Shown in pieces: positions 52,408-61,361 of a stretch of DNA of 64,000 nucleotides. The stretch covers positions 3,162,001 through 3,226,000 of the forward strand of contig NZ_OZ246016.1 of assembly GCF_965230735.1 (NCBI RefSeq). Direction: 5' to 3'. The stretch comes from Motiliproteus sp965230735. GTDB lineage: Bacteria > Pseudomonadota > Gammaproteobacteria > Pseudomonadales > Balneatricaceae. Every line of letters begins with the position of its first letter. Position 1 is the stretch's first letter. Both the position numbers and the translations under genes were made by a program. The notes beneath the pieces are model-generated. The model was not told where the DNA came from. It worked only from the letters and a program-made list of their open reading frames with translations, and did not search any database.

Positions 52408-53514
52408 ATGGAGAGGATGATGAAAACAGTCAGGCTAGTGATGCTCTGTTTGACCACGCTGATCATCGGCGCCTGTTCCGGCAGCGGTAGCCAGATCGCA
52501 TCCTTTGAGGATCTGACCACCGAGGCCAGTAAAGAGGGTTTTACCAAACTGCCCCAGTATCGGGTGATCTCGATCCCGGGACTACTGCCGTTTTTGCAGG
52601 TCGGCGGAGTCCATTTCTATAAGCCCCAGCGCAAACCCTCCTCGGCGATCGGCTTGAGTTTCGGTGACAAAAGTTACGCGATCCAAACCACCATCGAGCC
52701 AACCAGACTGACGGCCGATGGCACTGAAAAGAGCTGCGATACCGGTTGCCTGGCCGAGATTCGAAATAAGATTCTGGCCGTCAAAGATACCGCCGCAAGG
52801 TTGATCGAAGAACGGGTCAACCTGACTCGGCTGGCCAGCAGCGCCTCCGGCGCGATCCCCTCCTCCCGCAGCAGTTATCAACAACTGCGCCAACAACTGG
52901 ATCAGACGCACCGCGACGCAGTGGCCGCCATCCAAAACCGCGGCGTGATGGTGTTTCGCTGGAACACCAACACACGACAGCAGGGGTCCCTGGGGCTGGG
53001 TGCCCTGTTCGGCGCTTCCGGCTCCAGCGATGAGACCCAGAGCGGCTTCGGTCTGTTAAGCGGTTTACGGACGACCACCGTCTATCTGGGTAACGATATT
53101 CTCGCTACCTGGGGCGGGCTAAACGGAGATTCGAAATTTACCAATCGCCTCGAGCTGACCAGCTACACCCTGCAGGCCCGGCACATCCTCTATATGTCCG
53201 AGAACGATCTGAGCCGTTCACTGGGCGCCAGGCTGGAAGCCTCCTACGACCAGCTAACCAACCTGGATGAGACCCTCAAGACACTGGACAAGATCGAGAT
53301 CAACGCGGCGCTGGCCAAGGTCTCCAATCTGGCCAATATCGGCGTTATCGGCGGTGCCAAGAGCGAGAAAATACCGATCGACTGGCAGAAGCTGGCCAAC
53401 GGGGATGACCTGACCGGCCAGCACGACTGGCAGACCATCTATGCGGTGAAATCGGATCTGTCCGAAATACTCAAGATGATGAGACAGCTGAAACAGCCCG
53501 CGGTGAATCCCTAG
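52408..53514 (+). CDS. large lipoprotein of unknown function
   Basis: 368 residues. Signal peptide with lipobox LIIGAC (Cys about residue 23; Ser at +2, so outer-membrane sorting is expected). The mature protein has a beta-type N-terminal domain (KLPQYRVISIPGLLPFLQVGG, GLSFGDKSYAIQTT), a long helical coiled segment (about 135-185), a flexible G/S-rich loop (GLGALFGASGSSDETQSGFG), and a helical C-terminus. One Cys pair (SCDTGC). No known family. A second ATG pair at 52417-52420 is also possible. Lies 39 bases after the 51973 gene. Confidence 0.75.
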   Translation: MERMMKTVRLVMLCLTTLIIGACSGSGSQIASFEDLTTEASKEGFTKLPQYRVISIPGLLPFLQVGGVHFYKPQRKPSSAIGLSFGDKSYAIQTTIEPTRLTADGTEKSCDTGCLAEIRNKILAVKDTAARLIEERVNLTRLASSASGAIPSSRSSYQQLRQQLDQTHRDAVAAIQNRGVMVFRWNTNTRQQGSLGLGALFGASGSSDETQSGFGLLSGLRTTTVYLGNDILATWGGLNGDSKFTNRLELTSYTLQARHILYMSENDLSRSLGARLEASYDQLTNLDETLKTLDKIEINAALAKVSNLANIGVIGGAKSEKIPIDWQKLANGDDLTGQHDWQTIYAVKSDLSEILKMMRQLKQPAVNP

Positions 53515-53547
53515 CTAGGCTAACGGGATCAAGGTTTGGTGAGCGGC

Positions 53548-54003
53548 ATGTACGAAGAGAAGATCAATCCGTCGACCATTCGGCTGGAAGAGGAAGAGGA
53601 AGCCGACGACGACTATCCGTCTAGAATAGGGTTCAACGCTGAATTGTCACCACCGGAACGGCCCTCGCACGCCCACTCCGGCAACGAGCTCGACATGTCC
53701 GATGCGATCCATCAACTGATGCAGGAACGGCGCCTGATCGTCGACAACGACCAGCTCAGCACCCGTGACAAATTGAAACTACTGGAGACCAACCGCAAAG
53801 CTCTGGTGATCGCCCGTGGCGGCACCGTGAGAAAGACCGAAAACGTGGTCTACGGCATTCTGATGTTCGGCGGCGTGGTGGTGATCATCCTGGCACTATT
53901 GACCACCTTTGCCGGGTTACCCGCCGAGGTAACCCTATCCTTCCTGGGTACCGTACTGGGCGGCACCATCGCGACCATTGCACAGAAACTGGGGAAGCTC
54001 TGA
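53548..54003 (+). CDS. two-helix membrane protein with acidic N-terminus, unknown function
   Basis: About 151 residues. Acidic N-terminus (RLEEEEEADDDYP), helical cytoplasmic region with K/R (STRDKLKLLETNRKALVIARGG), then two transmembrane helices in a hairpin (VVYGILMFGGVVVIILALLTTF; VTLSFLGTVLGGTIATIAQ) and a short basic end. Start chosen at ATG 53548; a GTG at 53539 is also possible. Third gene of the same-strand cluster, 33 bases after the lipoprotein. No recognised family. Confidence 0.72.
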   Translation: MYEEKINPSTIRLEEEEEADDDYPSRIGFNAELSPPERPSHAHSGNELDMSDAIHQLMQERRLIVDNDQLSTRDKLKLLETNRKALVIARGGTVRKTENVVYGILMFGGVVVIILALLTTFAGLPAEVTLSFLGTVLGGTIATIAQKLGKL

Positions 54004-54041
54004 CCGACGATCTTTGCGACCAGAGCTTCAACCCTTAGTAA

Positions 54042-54812
54042 TCAACGCTCAACAAAAGCCCGCTCGATCACATAGTGCCCCTGATCGCCGTGGCGTGCCT
54101 CCTCAAATCCCATCTGATCCAGAATGGAGCAGCAGTCTTTTAGCATCGACGGACTACCGCAGAGCATAAACCGGTCCTGAGCAGGGTCCAGCGCCGGCAT
54201 CTCCAGGCGCTTGGTCAGGATGCCGTACTTGATCAGGTCGGTCAGGCGACCCTGATTCTTAAACGGCTCCCGGGTTACGGTCGGGTAATAAACCAGCTTG
54301 TCGCGAATCAGATCGCCCAGGTATTCGTGCTCGGGCAGCTGATGAATCATCTCGCTGTAGGCCAGTTCCGACCGGTAACGCACCCCGTGGCAGAGGATCA
54401 CCTTGTCGTACTTCTCATAAATATCCGGGTCCTTAATCAGACTCAGAAACGGCGCCAAGCCAGTACCGGTACTGATCAGATACAGGTGCCGCCCCGGTAA
54501 CAGATGATCATCGATCAGAGTGCCGGTGGGCTTACGACTGATCAGGATTTCATCGCCAACCTGAATCTGCTGCAGCTTCGACGTCAATGGACCGTCCTGG
54601 ACCTTGATGCTGAAGAACTCCAGTTCATCTTCGTGGTTGGCACTGGCAATACTGTAGGCCCGCATCAACGGCCGCCCCTGATGTTCCAGGCCGATCATGG
54701 TGAAATGACCATTCTTGAATCGAAAGCCCGGATCCCGACTGGTTTTGAAGCTGAACAGGGTATCGTTCCAGTGATGTACGCTGAGCACCCGCTCCTGACC
54801 GATCGCTGCCAT
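54042..54812 (-). CDS. fpr: ferredoxin-NADP+ reductase
   Basis: FAD enzyme transferring electrons between NADPH and ferredoxin/flavodoxin; supports Fe-S repair and oxidative-stress defence. 256 residues, subclass I bacterial Fpr. Motifs: FAD RAYSIAS, LTSKLQQIQVGDEILI, NADP STGTGLAPFLSLI, CHGVRYRSELAY, MLCGSPSMLKD, and C-terminal VIERAFVER near the flavin. Divergent from finR, the arrangement known in Pseudomonas, where FinR activates fpr under superoxide. Confidence 0.95.
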   Translation of the reverse strand: MAAIGQERVLSVHHWNDTLFSFKTSRDPGFRFKNGHFTMIGLEHQGRPLMRAYSIASANHEDELEFFSIKVQDGPLTSKLQQIQVGDEILISRKPTGTLIDDHLLPGRHLYLISTGTGLAPFLSLIKDPDIYEKYDKVILCHGVRYRSELAYSEMIHQLPEHEYLGDLIRDKLVYYPTVTREPFKNQGRLTDLIKYGILTKRLEMPALDPAQDRFMLCGSPSMLKDCCSILDQMGFEEARHGDQGHYVIERAFVER

Positions 54813-54923
54813 CTCGTTTTACCTCGTACTAACCGCCATCAATATATAATCAAAATCTATAAAAAGAACTTTTAGTTAAAACTTGCAGACACTTTAGTCC
54901 TGAACTAACTTATCTGCCAAATG

Positions 54924-54940
54924 ACTATTTCAGATATAGT
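54924..54940. promoter_or_regulatory. candidate FinR/LysR box between fpr and finR
   Basis: ACTAT-TTCAGAT-ATAGT, a five-base inverted repeat with seven-base spacer, close to the finR start (54958) in the 145-base AT-rich divergent region. Fits a LysR box autoregulating finR; the activation site for fpr, expected nearer 54830-54880, was not pinned down. Confidence 0.45.
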
Positions 54941-54957
54941 TAATCGATTTTATAAAT

Positions 54958-55842
54958 ATGAGATACAGCCTTCGCCAACTGCAGGTCTTCCTCGAGACAG
55001 CGCGACAGCAGAATATCAGCCGCGCAGCCGCCTCTCTGTCGATGTCACAAAGCGCTGCCAGCAGTGCCCTGAAAGAGCTCGAGAGCCAGTTCGATATCCA
55101 GTTGTTCGACCGGATCGGCAAGCGCCTGCAGCTCAATGAACTGGGGCGTTTGATGCTGCCCCGTGCACAGGCGCTGTTGGAACAGGCCCAAGCTCTGGAG
55201 GAAGATCTGGATCGCCATGCCGAAAGCGGTCCGTTAAAAGTCGGCGCCACTCTGACCATCGGCAACTACCTGATGGTGCCGCTGATCGCCCGCTATATGG
55301 CTCACTGCGCCAGCGCCCGCATCAGCCTGGAGATGGCCAATACCGCCGAGATCGCCGAGCAGGTGCTTAATTTTGATCTGGATATCGGTCTGATCGAGGG
55401 TGAACTGCAACACCCGGATCTGTTGATCACACCCTGGCGCGATGACGAACTGGTGCTGTTCTGCGCCCCGGACCATCCGCTGGCTGCCAAAGGGCGGCTG
55501 TCGGACCCGGACCTGACCGCGGTCGAATGGATCCTACGTGAACCCGGCTCCGGTACCCGCCAGGTGTTCGATCGTGCCATGCACGGCCTGTTGCCCCAAT
55601 TGAACGTTACCCTTCAACTGCAACACACCGAGACCATCAAGCGGGCCGTTGCGTCGGGCCTCGGTATCGGTTGCCTGTCGCGGATCGCGCTGGTCGATGC
55701 CTTCCACCATCGGACTCTGGTGCCGCTGGATACGCCGGGACGGGATTTCAACCGCCGATTCTATTTTGTCCAGCATCGGCACAAATACCTCAGTGCCGGC
55801 ATCCGTCGTTGGATCGAGATCTGCCGGGACATCAACCACTAA
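54958..55842 (+). CDS. finR: LysR-family regulator FinR
   Basis: 294 residues. HTH: RYSLRQLQVFLETARQQNIS, ASLSMSQSAASSALKELESQF. The N-terminus (LFDRIGKRLQLNELGR) and position divergent from fpr match FinR of Pseudomonas, which activates fpr in response to superoxide and other stresses. The substrate-binding half includes WILREPGSGTRQVFD and ASGLGIGCLSR. Start at 54958. Confidence 0.88.
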   Translation: MRYSLRQLQVFLETARQQNISRAAASLSMSQSAASSALKELESQFDIQLFDRIGKRLQLNELGRLMLPRAQALLEQAQALEEDLDRHAESGPLKVGATLTIGNYLMVPLIARYMAHCASARISLEMANTAEIAEQVLNFDLDIGLIEGELQHPDLLITPWRDDELVLFCAPDHPLAAKGRLSDPDLTAVEWILREPGSGTRQVFDRAMHGLLPQLNVTLQLQHTETIKRAVASGLGIGCLSRIALVDAFHHRTLVPLDTPGRDFNRRFYFVQHRHKYLSAGIRRWIEICRDINH

Positions 55843-55990
55843 GAAGGCATTCGCCAAGTCTAGAGATTGCTAAAAAACTGCGTCCGGAGTGCAAACCAAA
55901 TTGAAAACCAGAAGCCAGCAAAAAAGTTCACCGCAGACAAACCCATCCCGAGGTTTTATGATTTGAGGATCGAATTGGAAAACGGATGCT

Positions 55991-56326
55991 ATGAATATCA
56001 ACGATCCCTTTGGCCGCATGGGCAAGCAACGTCAACGCGAGTACGAAGCCCTGCGAGAACAGCTTCACCAGGTTGGACTCAGCAACCGCGTCGATGCTCA
56101 GGAACTGATCGCCAACCTGGAAAAACGCCAGCGCTTCGGCTTGGTAATCGTTATCCCGATCGCAGCGTTGCTGGCATTGCTGTTTCCGGAATTTCGCATC
56201 GTCACCGTCAGCTTCGGCGCCCTGGCCTGCCTCTGGCTGGTCAACACCACGCGCCGGGGCAAGATGTATATCGAGCGCTTTATCGAGGAGGAGCTGGCCG
56301 ATCACGGGGATTCGGAAAGTTTTTAA
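55991..56326 (+). CDS. small membrane protein of unknown function
   Basis: 111 residues. Cytoplasmic N-terminus with many charged residues (QRQREYEALREQLHQ), then two closely spaced hydrophobic helices (FGLVIVIPIAALLALLF; IVTVSFGALACLWLV) and a charged C-terminal helix (RRGKMYIERFIEEELADHG). No family recognised. The ribosome-binding site is weak. Isolated between finR and the EamA gene. Confidence 0.65.
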   Translation: MNINDPFGRMGKQRQREYEALREQLHQVGLSNRVDAQELIANLEKRQRFGLVIVIPIAALLALLFPEFRIVTVSFGALACLWLVNTTRRGKMYIERFIEEELADHGDSESF

Positions 56327-56506
56327 TGCCTCACGGGGGCTGTCACGGTAGAAAACCCTGCGAACTTTCGAATCGAAAGCAAAACACCAAACATAACTAT
56401 GATTTTTAACTAGCTGGCCATTAAATCATTAGTTTGTTACTGCCATAATTCCGACCTTGCCCCTAAGATAGCTCTCTTCTAGAAACACCGTTTGAGAGTT
56501 ACCGCC

Positions 56507-57391
56507 ATGACATTTATCTCCCCTTCCCACCTGCTGCTGATCTGCGTCGCCGCCATCTGGGGCTTCGCTTTCGTTGCTCAAAGTGCGGGCATGGAGTATC
56601 TGGGGCCCCACAGCTTCAATGCCGCCCGCTTTCTGCTCGGCGCGCTGTCGTTGGTACCACTGTGGTTTCTGATGGGGAAAAAGCGCTTACCGCAGGGCAA
56701 GACGCTGATCCTTGGTGGTCTGGCCGCCGGTACGATCATGTTTGGCGGCTTCAGCTTCCAGCAAATCGGCCTGCTCTATACCACCGCCGGCAATGCCGGC
56801 TTTATTACCGGTATGTATATCGTCATGGTCCCGATCGCCGGTATCCTGCTGGGCCAAAGCACCAACTTACAGACCTGGAGCGGTGTGATTCTGGCCGTTC
56901 TTGGCCTTTATAGCCTGTCGATCGGACCTGATTTTGAGATGGCCTACGGTGACCTGCTGGAATTGATCGGCGCCTGTTTCTGGACCGCCCATGTGATCAT
57001 CATCGGCTGGCTATCCCGGAAAGTCGATGCCATTGGCCTGTCGATCTGCCAGTTTTTGGTCGCCGCCGTCTGGGCCACCATCGCTGCCCTGCTCTACGAA
57101 ACGCCGGCATTTACCGATTTCCAGGGTGCCTGGTTGCCGTTGCTGTACGCCGGTGTTGCTTCCAGCGGTATCGCCTGTACTCTGCAGATCATTGGTCAGC
57201 GCAAGGTCGAACCGAGCGTCACTGCGCTGATCCTCTCGACCGAAGCGATCTTCGCCGTTATTGGTGGCTGGCTGCTGCTGGGAGAAACCCTGGGCAGCAA
57301 AGAACTGCTCGGCTGTAGCCTGATGCTGGCCGGTATGCTGGTAAGCCAGTGGCCAAGCCGCAAGCGTCCGGAACTGGCAGCCCAAGGATAA
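56507..57391 (+). CDS. EamA-family (DMT) transporter
   Basis: 294 residues with ten transmembrane helices in two EamA repeats (LLICVAAIWGFAFVAQSAGM; the second begins near LLELIGACFWTAHVIIIGW and contains ALILSTEAIFAVIGGWLLLGE). RhaT/YdcZ-like inner-membrane exporter; substrate unknown. Start at ATG 56507; a TTG 15 bases upstream is rejected. Monocistronic, convergent with the Lrp-type gene, 72 bases away. Unrelated in detail to the TetR-controlled transporter at 50135. Confidence 0.9.
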   Translation: MTFISPSHLLLICVAAIWGFAFVAQSAGMEYLGPHSFNAARFLLGALSLVPLWFLMGKKRLPQGKTLILGGLAAGTIMFGGFSFQQIGLLYTTAGNAGFITGMYIVMVPIAGILLGQSTNLQTWSGVILAVLGLYSLSIGPDFEMAYGDLLELIGACFWTAHVIIIGWLSRKVDAIGLSICQFLVAAVWATIAALLYETPAFTDFQGAWLPLLYAGVASSGIACTLQIIGQRKVEPSVTALILSTEAIFAVIGGWLLLGETLGSKELLGCSLMLAGMLVSQWPSRKRPELAAQG

Positions 57392-57463
57392 TCACGACCA
57401 GGGGATCGGCAGGCACCCTCTAGCCTGTCGGTCGTCTCCCTCATCCCGGTTTACAGTGAAGAT

Positions 57464-57907
57464 CTAATCGTAGAAGGTATCGGGCACGGCCCGATCCACC
57501 GGGGTGGACAGGATCATCATGGTATTGGTATCGCTGAAGTCCAGAAACGACTCCAGAATATTGTCGAGCTGCCCCATCGACTGTACCGCCAGCTTGACCA
57601 GAAAGGCCTGTTCGCCGGTCACGTTCTGACACTCGATCACTGAGTCACAGGCCAGTACCCGGGCCTTGAATTCGCGCTCCTTGGTGCGGAACACTTTGCA
57701 CTGAACCAGCGCCACGATGGGATAACCCAGTTTATCCAGATCGACCTTCAGGCTGTAACCGCTGATGACGCCCGCACTTTCCAATTTCCGAATCCGCTCC
57801 GCCACAGCCGGTGCCGACAGATGCACCAGCTTCCCCAGCTCAGCATAGGAGATGCGGGCATTCTGCTGTAGAGCAGCAATGATTTTGCGGTTTATGTTAT
57901 CAATCAT
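57464..57907 (-). CDS. Lrp/AsnC-family regulator
   Basis: 147 residues. N-terminal HTH (DNINRKIIAALQQNARISYAELGKLVHLSAPAVAERIRKLE) and C-terminal RAM/AsnC domain (GYSLKVDLDKLGYPIVALVQ, VTGEQAFLVKLAVQSM). Such proteins sense amino acids. It is divergent from maeB with 469 bases between. The regulated genes could include either neighbour. Confidence 0.92.
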   Translation of the reverse strand: MIDNINRKIIAALQQNARISYAELGKLVHLSAPAVAERIRKLESAGVISGYSLKVDLDKLGYPIVALVQCKVFRTKEREFKARVLACDSVIECQNVTGEQAFLVKLAVQSMGQLDNILESFLDFSDTNTMMILSTPVDRAVPDTFYD

Positions 57908-58376
57908 GGGCTTGGCAAACGTCGGCTAGGAGTGGTCACTAATATCGCTGCTTCGCGTCATCCGGGCAAGCACCAATCTCCATCCTGTCAGACAACCCAC
58001 ATTTCAGCGGTTCGATCTGCTCTTCTCCACCCTTCCCATCCTGGGTCAATCCCGATGTCAGGGCTTTTGGTGCCAACCGGGTCACGAAGCGCTTCACTTT
58101 AGTCTAATAACCTGTACCATATGCGATCCTTAATCCATAGCATTTATAAAACTTATGGCACAACTTCTGCTACAGATATCCCTGTTAGCCGTTCAATCGC
58201 TACATTTGGGCGATTTTTGACCCATAAGAATACCGTTAACGGGTGACTTTCCACCCAAACAGCGCACCCAAACAGCGCGCCAAGACAGGCTGATGACAGC
58301 CAATCTTGCTTTGATAGACCTGAGCATCCCGTCCCCGCGACGATCGGGATGACGATAAATTGAGGAGAACCATTCG
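57908..58376. other. 469-bp gene-free region between Lrp and maeB
   Basis: No gene, tRNA or known RNA is visible. It includes a tandem repeat at 58253-58278 and AT-rich stretches near 58100-58150 (GGTACAATATG-like, TTATAAAACTTATGG) that could hold promoters for the divergent genes. The length suggests regulatory content, but no motif can be assigned by eye. Confidence 0.5.
58253..58278. repeat. 13-bp tandem repeat upstream of maeB
   Basis: ACCCAAACAGCGC occurs twice, perfectly, head to tail. About 100 bases before the maeB start. Likely slippage product; operator role not excluded. Confidence 0.8.
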
Positions 58377-60659
58377 ATGTCGAGCGATTTCGATAAAGAC
58401 GCCCTGGCCTACCACCGAGCCGGACCGGCCGGCAAGCTGGCGATTGTCGCCACCAAACCCATGGCCACCCAACGTGACCTGGCACTGGCCTACTCCCCCG
58501 GGGTTGCCGCTGCCTGTAACGAAATCGTTCGTGACCCATTCGAAGCCTCCACCGTCACCGCCCGCTCCAACCTGGTCGGCGTTATCTCAAACGGCACCGC
58601 GGTGTTGGGGCTCGGCGCTATCGGCGCGCTGGCTTCCAAGCCGGTGATGGAGGGTAAGGCGGTTCTGTTCAAAAAGTTTTCGAATATCGATGTGTTCGAT
58701 ATCGAGGTCGATGAAACCGATCCGCAGATGTTTATCGAGACCGTAGCCCGTCTCGAACCCACCTTCGGCGGCATCAACCTGGAAGACATCAAAGCACCCG
58801 AGTGCTTTATTATCGAAAAAGAGCTGAAACAGCGGATGAATATCCCGGTGTTCCACGACGATCAGCACGGCACCGCCATCGTCGCCGGGGCGGCGGTCTA
58901 CAACGGCCTGCGGGTGGTGGACAAGGATATCAGCCAGATCAAGCTGGTCGCCTCTGGCGCCGGGGCGGCAGCACTATCGTGCCTGAACCTGTTGGTGAAG
59001 ATGGGCGTCCCGCGGGAGAACATCTGGGTCACCGATATCGCCGGTGTGGTCTACGAAGGCCGTACCGAGCAGATGGACGAATACAAGTCCGTCTATGCCC
59101 AGAACACCGACGCCCGCACCTTGGATGACGTCATCGAAGGCGCCGATGTGTTCCTTGGCCTGTCCGCCGCCGGTGTGTTGAAGCCGGAAATGGTCAAGAA
59201 GATGGCCGACAATCCGATGATCCTGGCACTGGCCAACCCCAATCCGGAGATTATGCCCGACGAGGCCCTGGCCGCCCGCGACGATGTGATCATGGCGACC
59301 GGCCGCTCGGACTATCCCAATCAGGTCAACAATGTTCTCTGCTTCCCGTTCATCTTCCGTGGTGCACTGGACTGCGGCGCCACCACCATCAACGAAGAGA
59401 TGAAGGTTGCCTGCGTCAAGGCGCTCGCTGATCTGGCGATGGCCGAGCCGATCGACCGGGTCCAGAAAGCCTACGCCGGCGAGCCGCTGCGCTTTGGCCG
59501 GGAATATTTGATCCCCAAACCGTTCGATCCGCGCCTGATTTTTGAAGTCGCCCCGGCAGTCGCCAAGGCGGCCATGGATACCGGCGTTGCGACCCGTCCG
59601 ATCAAGGATCTGGATGCCTATCGCCGCAGCCTGGCCCGCTATGCCTACCGTTCTACCCAGGTGATGAGCCCGGTATTGGAGCGCGCCAAGCAGGAACCCA
59701 AGCGGGTCGTGTTTGCCGAAGGCGAAAGTAACCGGATTCTGCAGGCGGTACAGCAGGTGGTGGATGAAGGGGTCGCGCGTCCGATGCTGGTCGGCAGCAC
59801 CAAGCGGATCAAGCGCAAACTCGAGAAATTGCAGCTTCGCCTCAAGCCGGGCATCCACTTCGATATCGTCGATCCCCAGGATAACGACTGGTTCGAAGCC
59901 TACTTGGAAGATTACCTGCAACGCATGGGCCGCCGAGGCATCTCCCCGGACGAAGCCAACAGTATTCTCCGCTCTGACAAAACGGTGATTGCGGCGATGA
60001 TGCTGTTGCGCGGTGACGCCGATGCGATGCTTTGCGGTGCCCACGGGCGCTTCCGCCAGCACCTGGAACGGGTCGACAGCCTGATCGGCAAATCCGAAGG
60101 GGTCAAAGACTTTGCCACCGTGACGGTGCTGAGCTTGCCCAAAGGCACCTTCTTTGTCTGCGACTCCCATATCAATCCCGATCCGACTCCGGAAGAGGTG
60201 GTCCAGACCACCCTGCTGGCCGCCGAAGAGATGCGCCGTTTCGGCATTCTTCCCAAAGCCGCCCTGCTGTCGCACTCCAACTTCGGCACCAACGATCACC
60301 CCTCTGCACTAAAAATGCGCAAAGCCCTGGAACTGCTGCGCCAACAGGCACCGGAATTGATGGTCGACGGTGAGATGCACGCCGACGCCGCCATCTCCGA
60401 AGAACTGCGCAACAAGTCCCTGCCCGAGTCGGTCCTGCGCGGTCAGGCCAACCTGCTGGTGATGCCCAATGTCGAATCGGCCCATATCGCCTACGGCCTA
60501 CTCAAGACCCTGGGCGGCGGTATCTCGGTCGGCCCGATTTTGCTGGGGGCCGAAAAGCCGATCCATATCATGACCGCCAGTACCAGCGTACGTTCGATCT
60601 TCAATATGACCGCCATCGCGGTGGCCGAAGTGCAGAACCTGGTGGACGAACAGGCCTGA
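58377..60659 (+). CDS. maeB: NADP-dependent malic enzyme with phosphotransacetylase-like domain
   Basis: Decarboxylates malate to pyruvate, producing NADPH. 760 residues, the size of MaeB. N-terminal malic enzyme (about 1-425): DLALAYSPGVA, VISNGTAVLGLGAIG, FHDDQHGTAIVAGAAVYNGL, LVASGAGAAALSCLNLL (NADP), GLSAAGVLKP. C-terminal phosphotransacetylase-like domain (about 430-760): VVFAEGESNRILQA, AMLCGAHGRF and TEAS-like SVRSIFNMTAIAVAE; this part in MaeB is regulatory (acetyl-CoA binding) and lacks transferase activity. GAGGAG ribosome-binding site. Function secure. Confidence 0.95.
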   Translation: MSSDFDKDALAYHRAGPAGKLAIVATKPMATQRDLALAYSPGVAAACNEIVRDPFEASTVTARSNLVGVISNGTAVLGLGAIGALASKPVMEGKAVLFKKFSNIDVFDIEVDETDPQMFIETVARLEPTFGGINLEDIKAPECFIIEKELKQRMNIPVFHDDQHGTAIVAGAAVYNGLRVVDKDISQIKLVASGAGAAALSCLNLLVKMGVPRENIWVTDIAGVVYEGRTEQMDEYKSVYAQNTDARTLDDVIEGADVFLGLSAAGVLKPEMVKKMADNPMILALANPNPEIMPDEALAARDDVIMATGRSDYPNQVNNVLCFPFIFRGALDCGATTINEEMKVACVKALADLAMAEPIDRVQKAYAGEPLRFGREYLIPKPFDPRLIFEVAPAVAKAAMDTGVATRPIKDLDAYRRSLARYAYRSTQVMSPVLERAKQEPKRVVFAEGESNRILQAVQQVVDEGVARPMLVGSTKRIKRKLEKLQLRLKPGIHFDIVDPQDNDWFEAYLEDYLQRMGRRGISPDEANSILRSDKTVIAAMMLLRGDADAMLCGAHGRFRQHLERVDSLIGKSEGVKDFATVTVLSLPKGTFFVCDSHINPDPTPEEVVQTTLLAAEEMRRFGILPKAALLSHSNFGTNDHPSALKMRKALELLRQQAPELMVDGEMHADAAISEELRNKSLPESVLRGQANLLVMPNVESAHIAYGLLKTLGGGISVGPILLGAEKPIHIMTASTSVRSIFNMTAIAVAEVQNLVDEQA

Positions 60660-60682
60660 TCTTTGCTTAGCTAAAAGGGACA

Positions 60683-60703
60683 CCGGGTGAAGCTCTCACC
60701 CGG
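60683..60703 (+). other. hairpin between maeB and the thioesterase gene
   Basis: CCGGGTGA-AGCTC-TCACCCGG, eight-base perfect arms, 24 bases after the maeB stop. No T-tract. May shield the maeB mRNA end or partially terminate before the thioesterase (start 60742). Confidence 0.5.
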
Positions 60704-60741
60704 CGCTCCCAGCCAAGCACAACCCTGGAGTACCTCAGCCC

Positions 60742-61221
60742 ATGCCTGGACAAGATAGAGAACTAACCCTGCGTTTTCTGGCCGAACCCGCCGACGTCAA
60801 CTTCGGCGGCAAGGTTCACGGCGGTGCCGTGATGAAATGGATCGACCTGGCCGCCTACGCCTGCGCCGCCGGCTGGAGCGGCAAATACTGCATTACCGTC
60901 TACGCCGGAGGGATTCGTTTCGTACAGCCGATCTTCGTCGGCAATATCGTCGAAGTTTCGGCCAAGGTGATCTACACCGGCAGCACCTCGATGCATATTG
61001 GACTGGACGTACGTGCCCGCGATCCGAAGAGTTCCGAACGCCACCTGACCACCCACTGCGTGGTGATCATGGTCGCCGTCGACGATGCCGGACGACCCAG
61101 CTCGGTGCCTGAGTGGATTCCGGAAACCGATGAAGATATCAAGCTTCGCGACTCGGCCATCACGCTGATGGAAATGCGTAAGAAGATCGGCCAAGAGATG
61201 GAAGCCCACGTCAAAAGTTGA
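60742..61221 (+). CDS. acyl-CoA thioesterase, YciA-like
   Basis: 159-residue single-hotdog thioesterase. The active-site pattern NFGGKVHGGAVMKWIDLAAYACA (with Asn/Gly/His) and FVQPIFVGNIVEVSAKVIYTGSTSMHIGLDV match the YciA/BACH group, cleaving acyl-CoA to free acid and CoA. 82 bases after maeB on the same strand. The physiological acyl-CoA is not known. Confidence 0.9.
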   Translation: MPGQDRELTLRFLAEPADVNFGGKVHGGAVMKWIDLAAYACAAGWSGKYCITVYAGGIRFVQPIFVGNIVEVSAKVIYTGSTSMHIGLDVRARDPKSSERHLTTHCVVIMVAVDDAGRPSSVPEWIPETDEDIKLRDSAITLMEMRKKIGQEMEAHVKS

Positions 61222-61309
61222 CGAGCGTGGTTGAGGGTCGTTTTCAGCTTCTTCTTGAGTTGGAAAAATGCACGCCCGTCTCCAGAAAAACCCAGTGGGT
61301 ACACCCAAC

Positions 61310-61345
61310 CCAAAAAAAACGGCCACCCTAAGGTGGCCGTTTCTG
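61310..61345. terminator. terminator between thioesterase and the TRAP operon
   Basis: AAACGGCCACC-CTAA-GGTGGCCGTTT: eleven-base perfect arms. On the minus strand it is followed by a long T run (complement of the A-tract 61312-61319), ending dctM transcripts; on the plus strand the T-tract is short. Confidence 0.9.
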
Positions 61346-61361
61346 TTGGAAGCCTCTGTTC

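Noticed and set aside
58974..60299. Long minus-strand open frame (441 codons) inside maeB
   Set aside because: It is fully antisense to a well-conserved gene in GC-rich DNA; the translation is Gly/His/Gln-rich without domains, a typical shadow frame.
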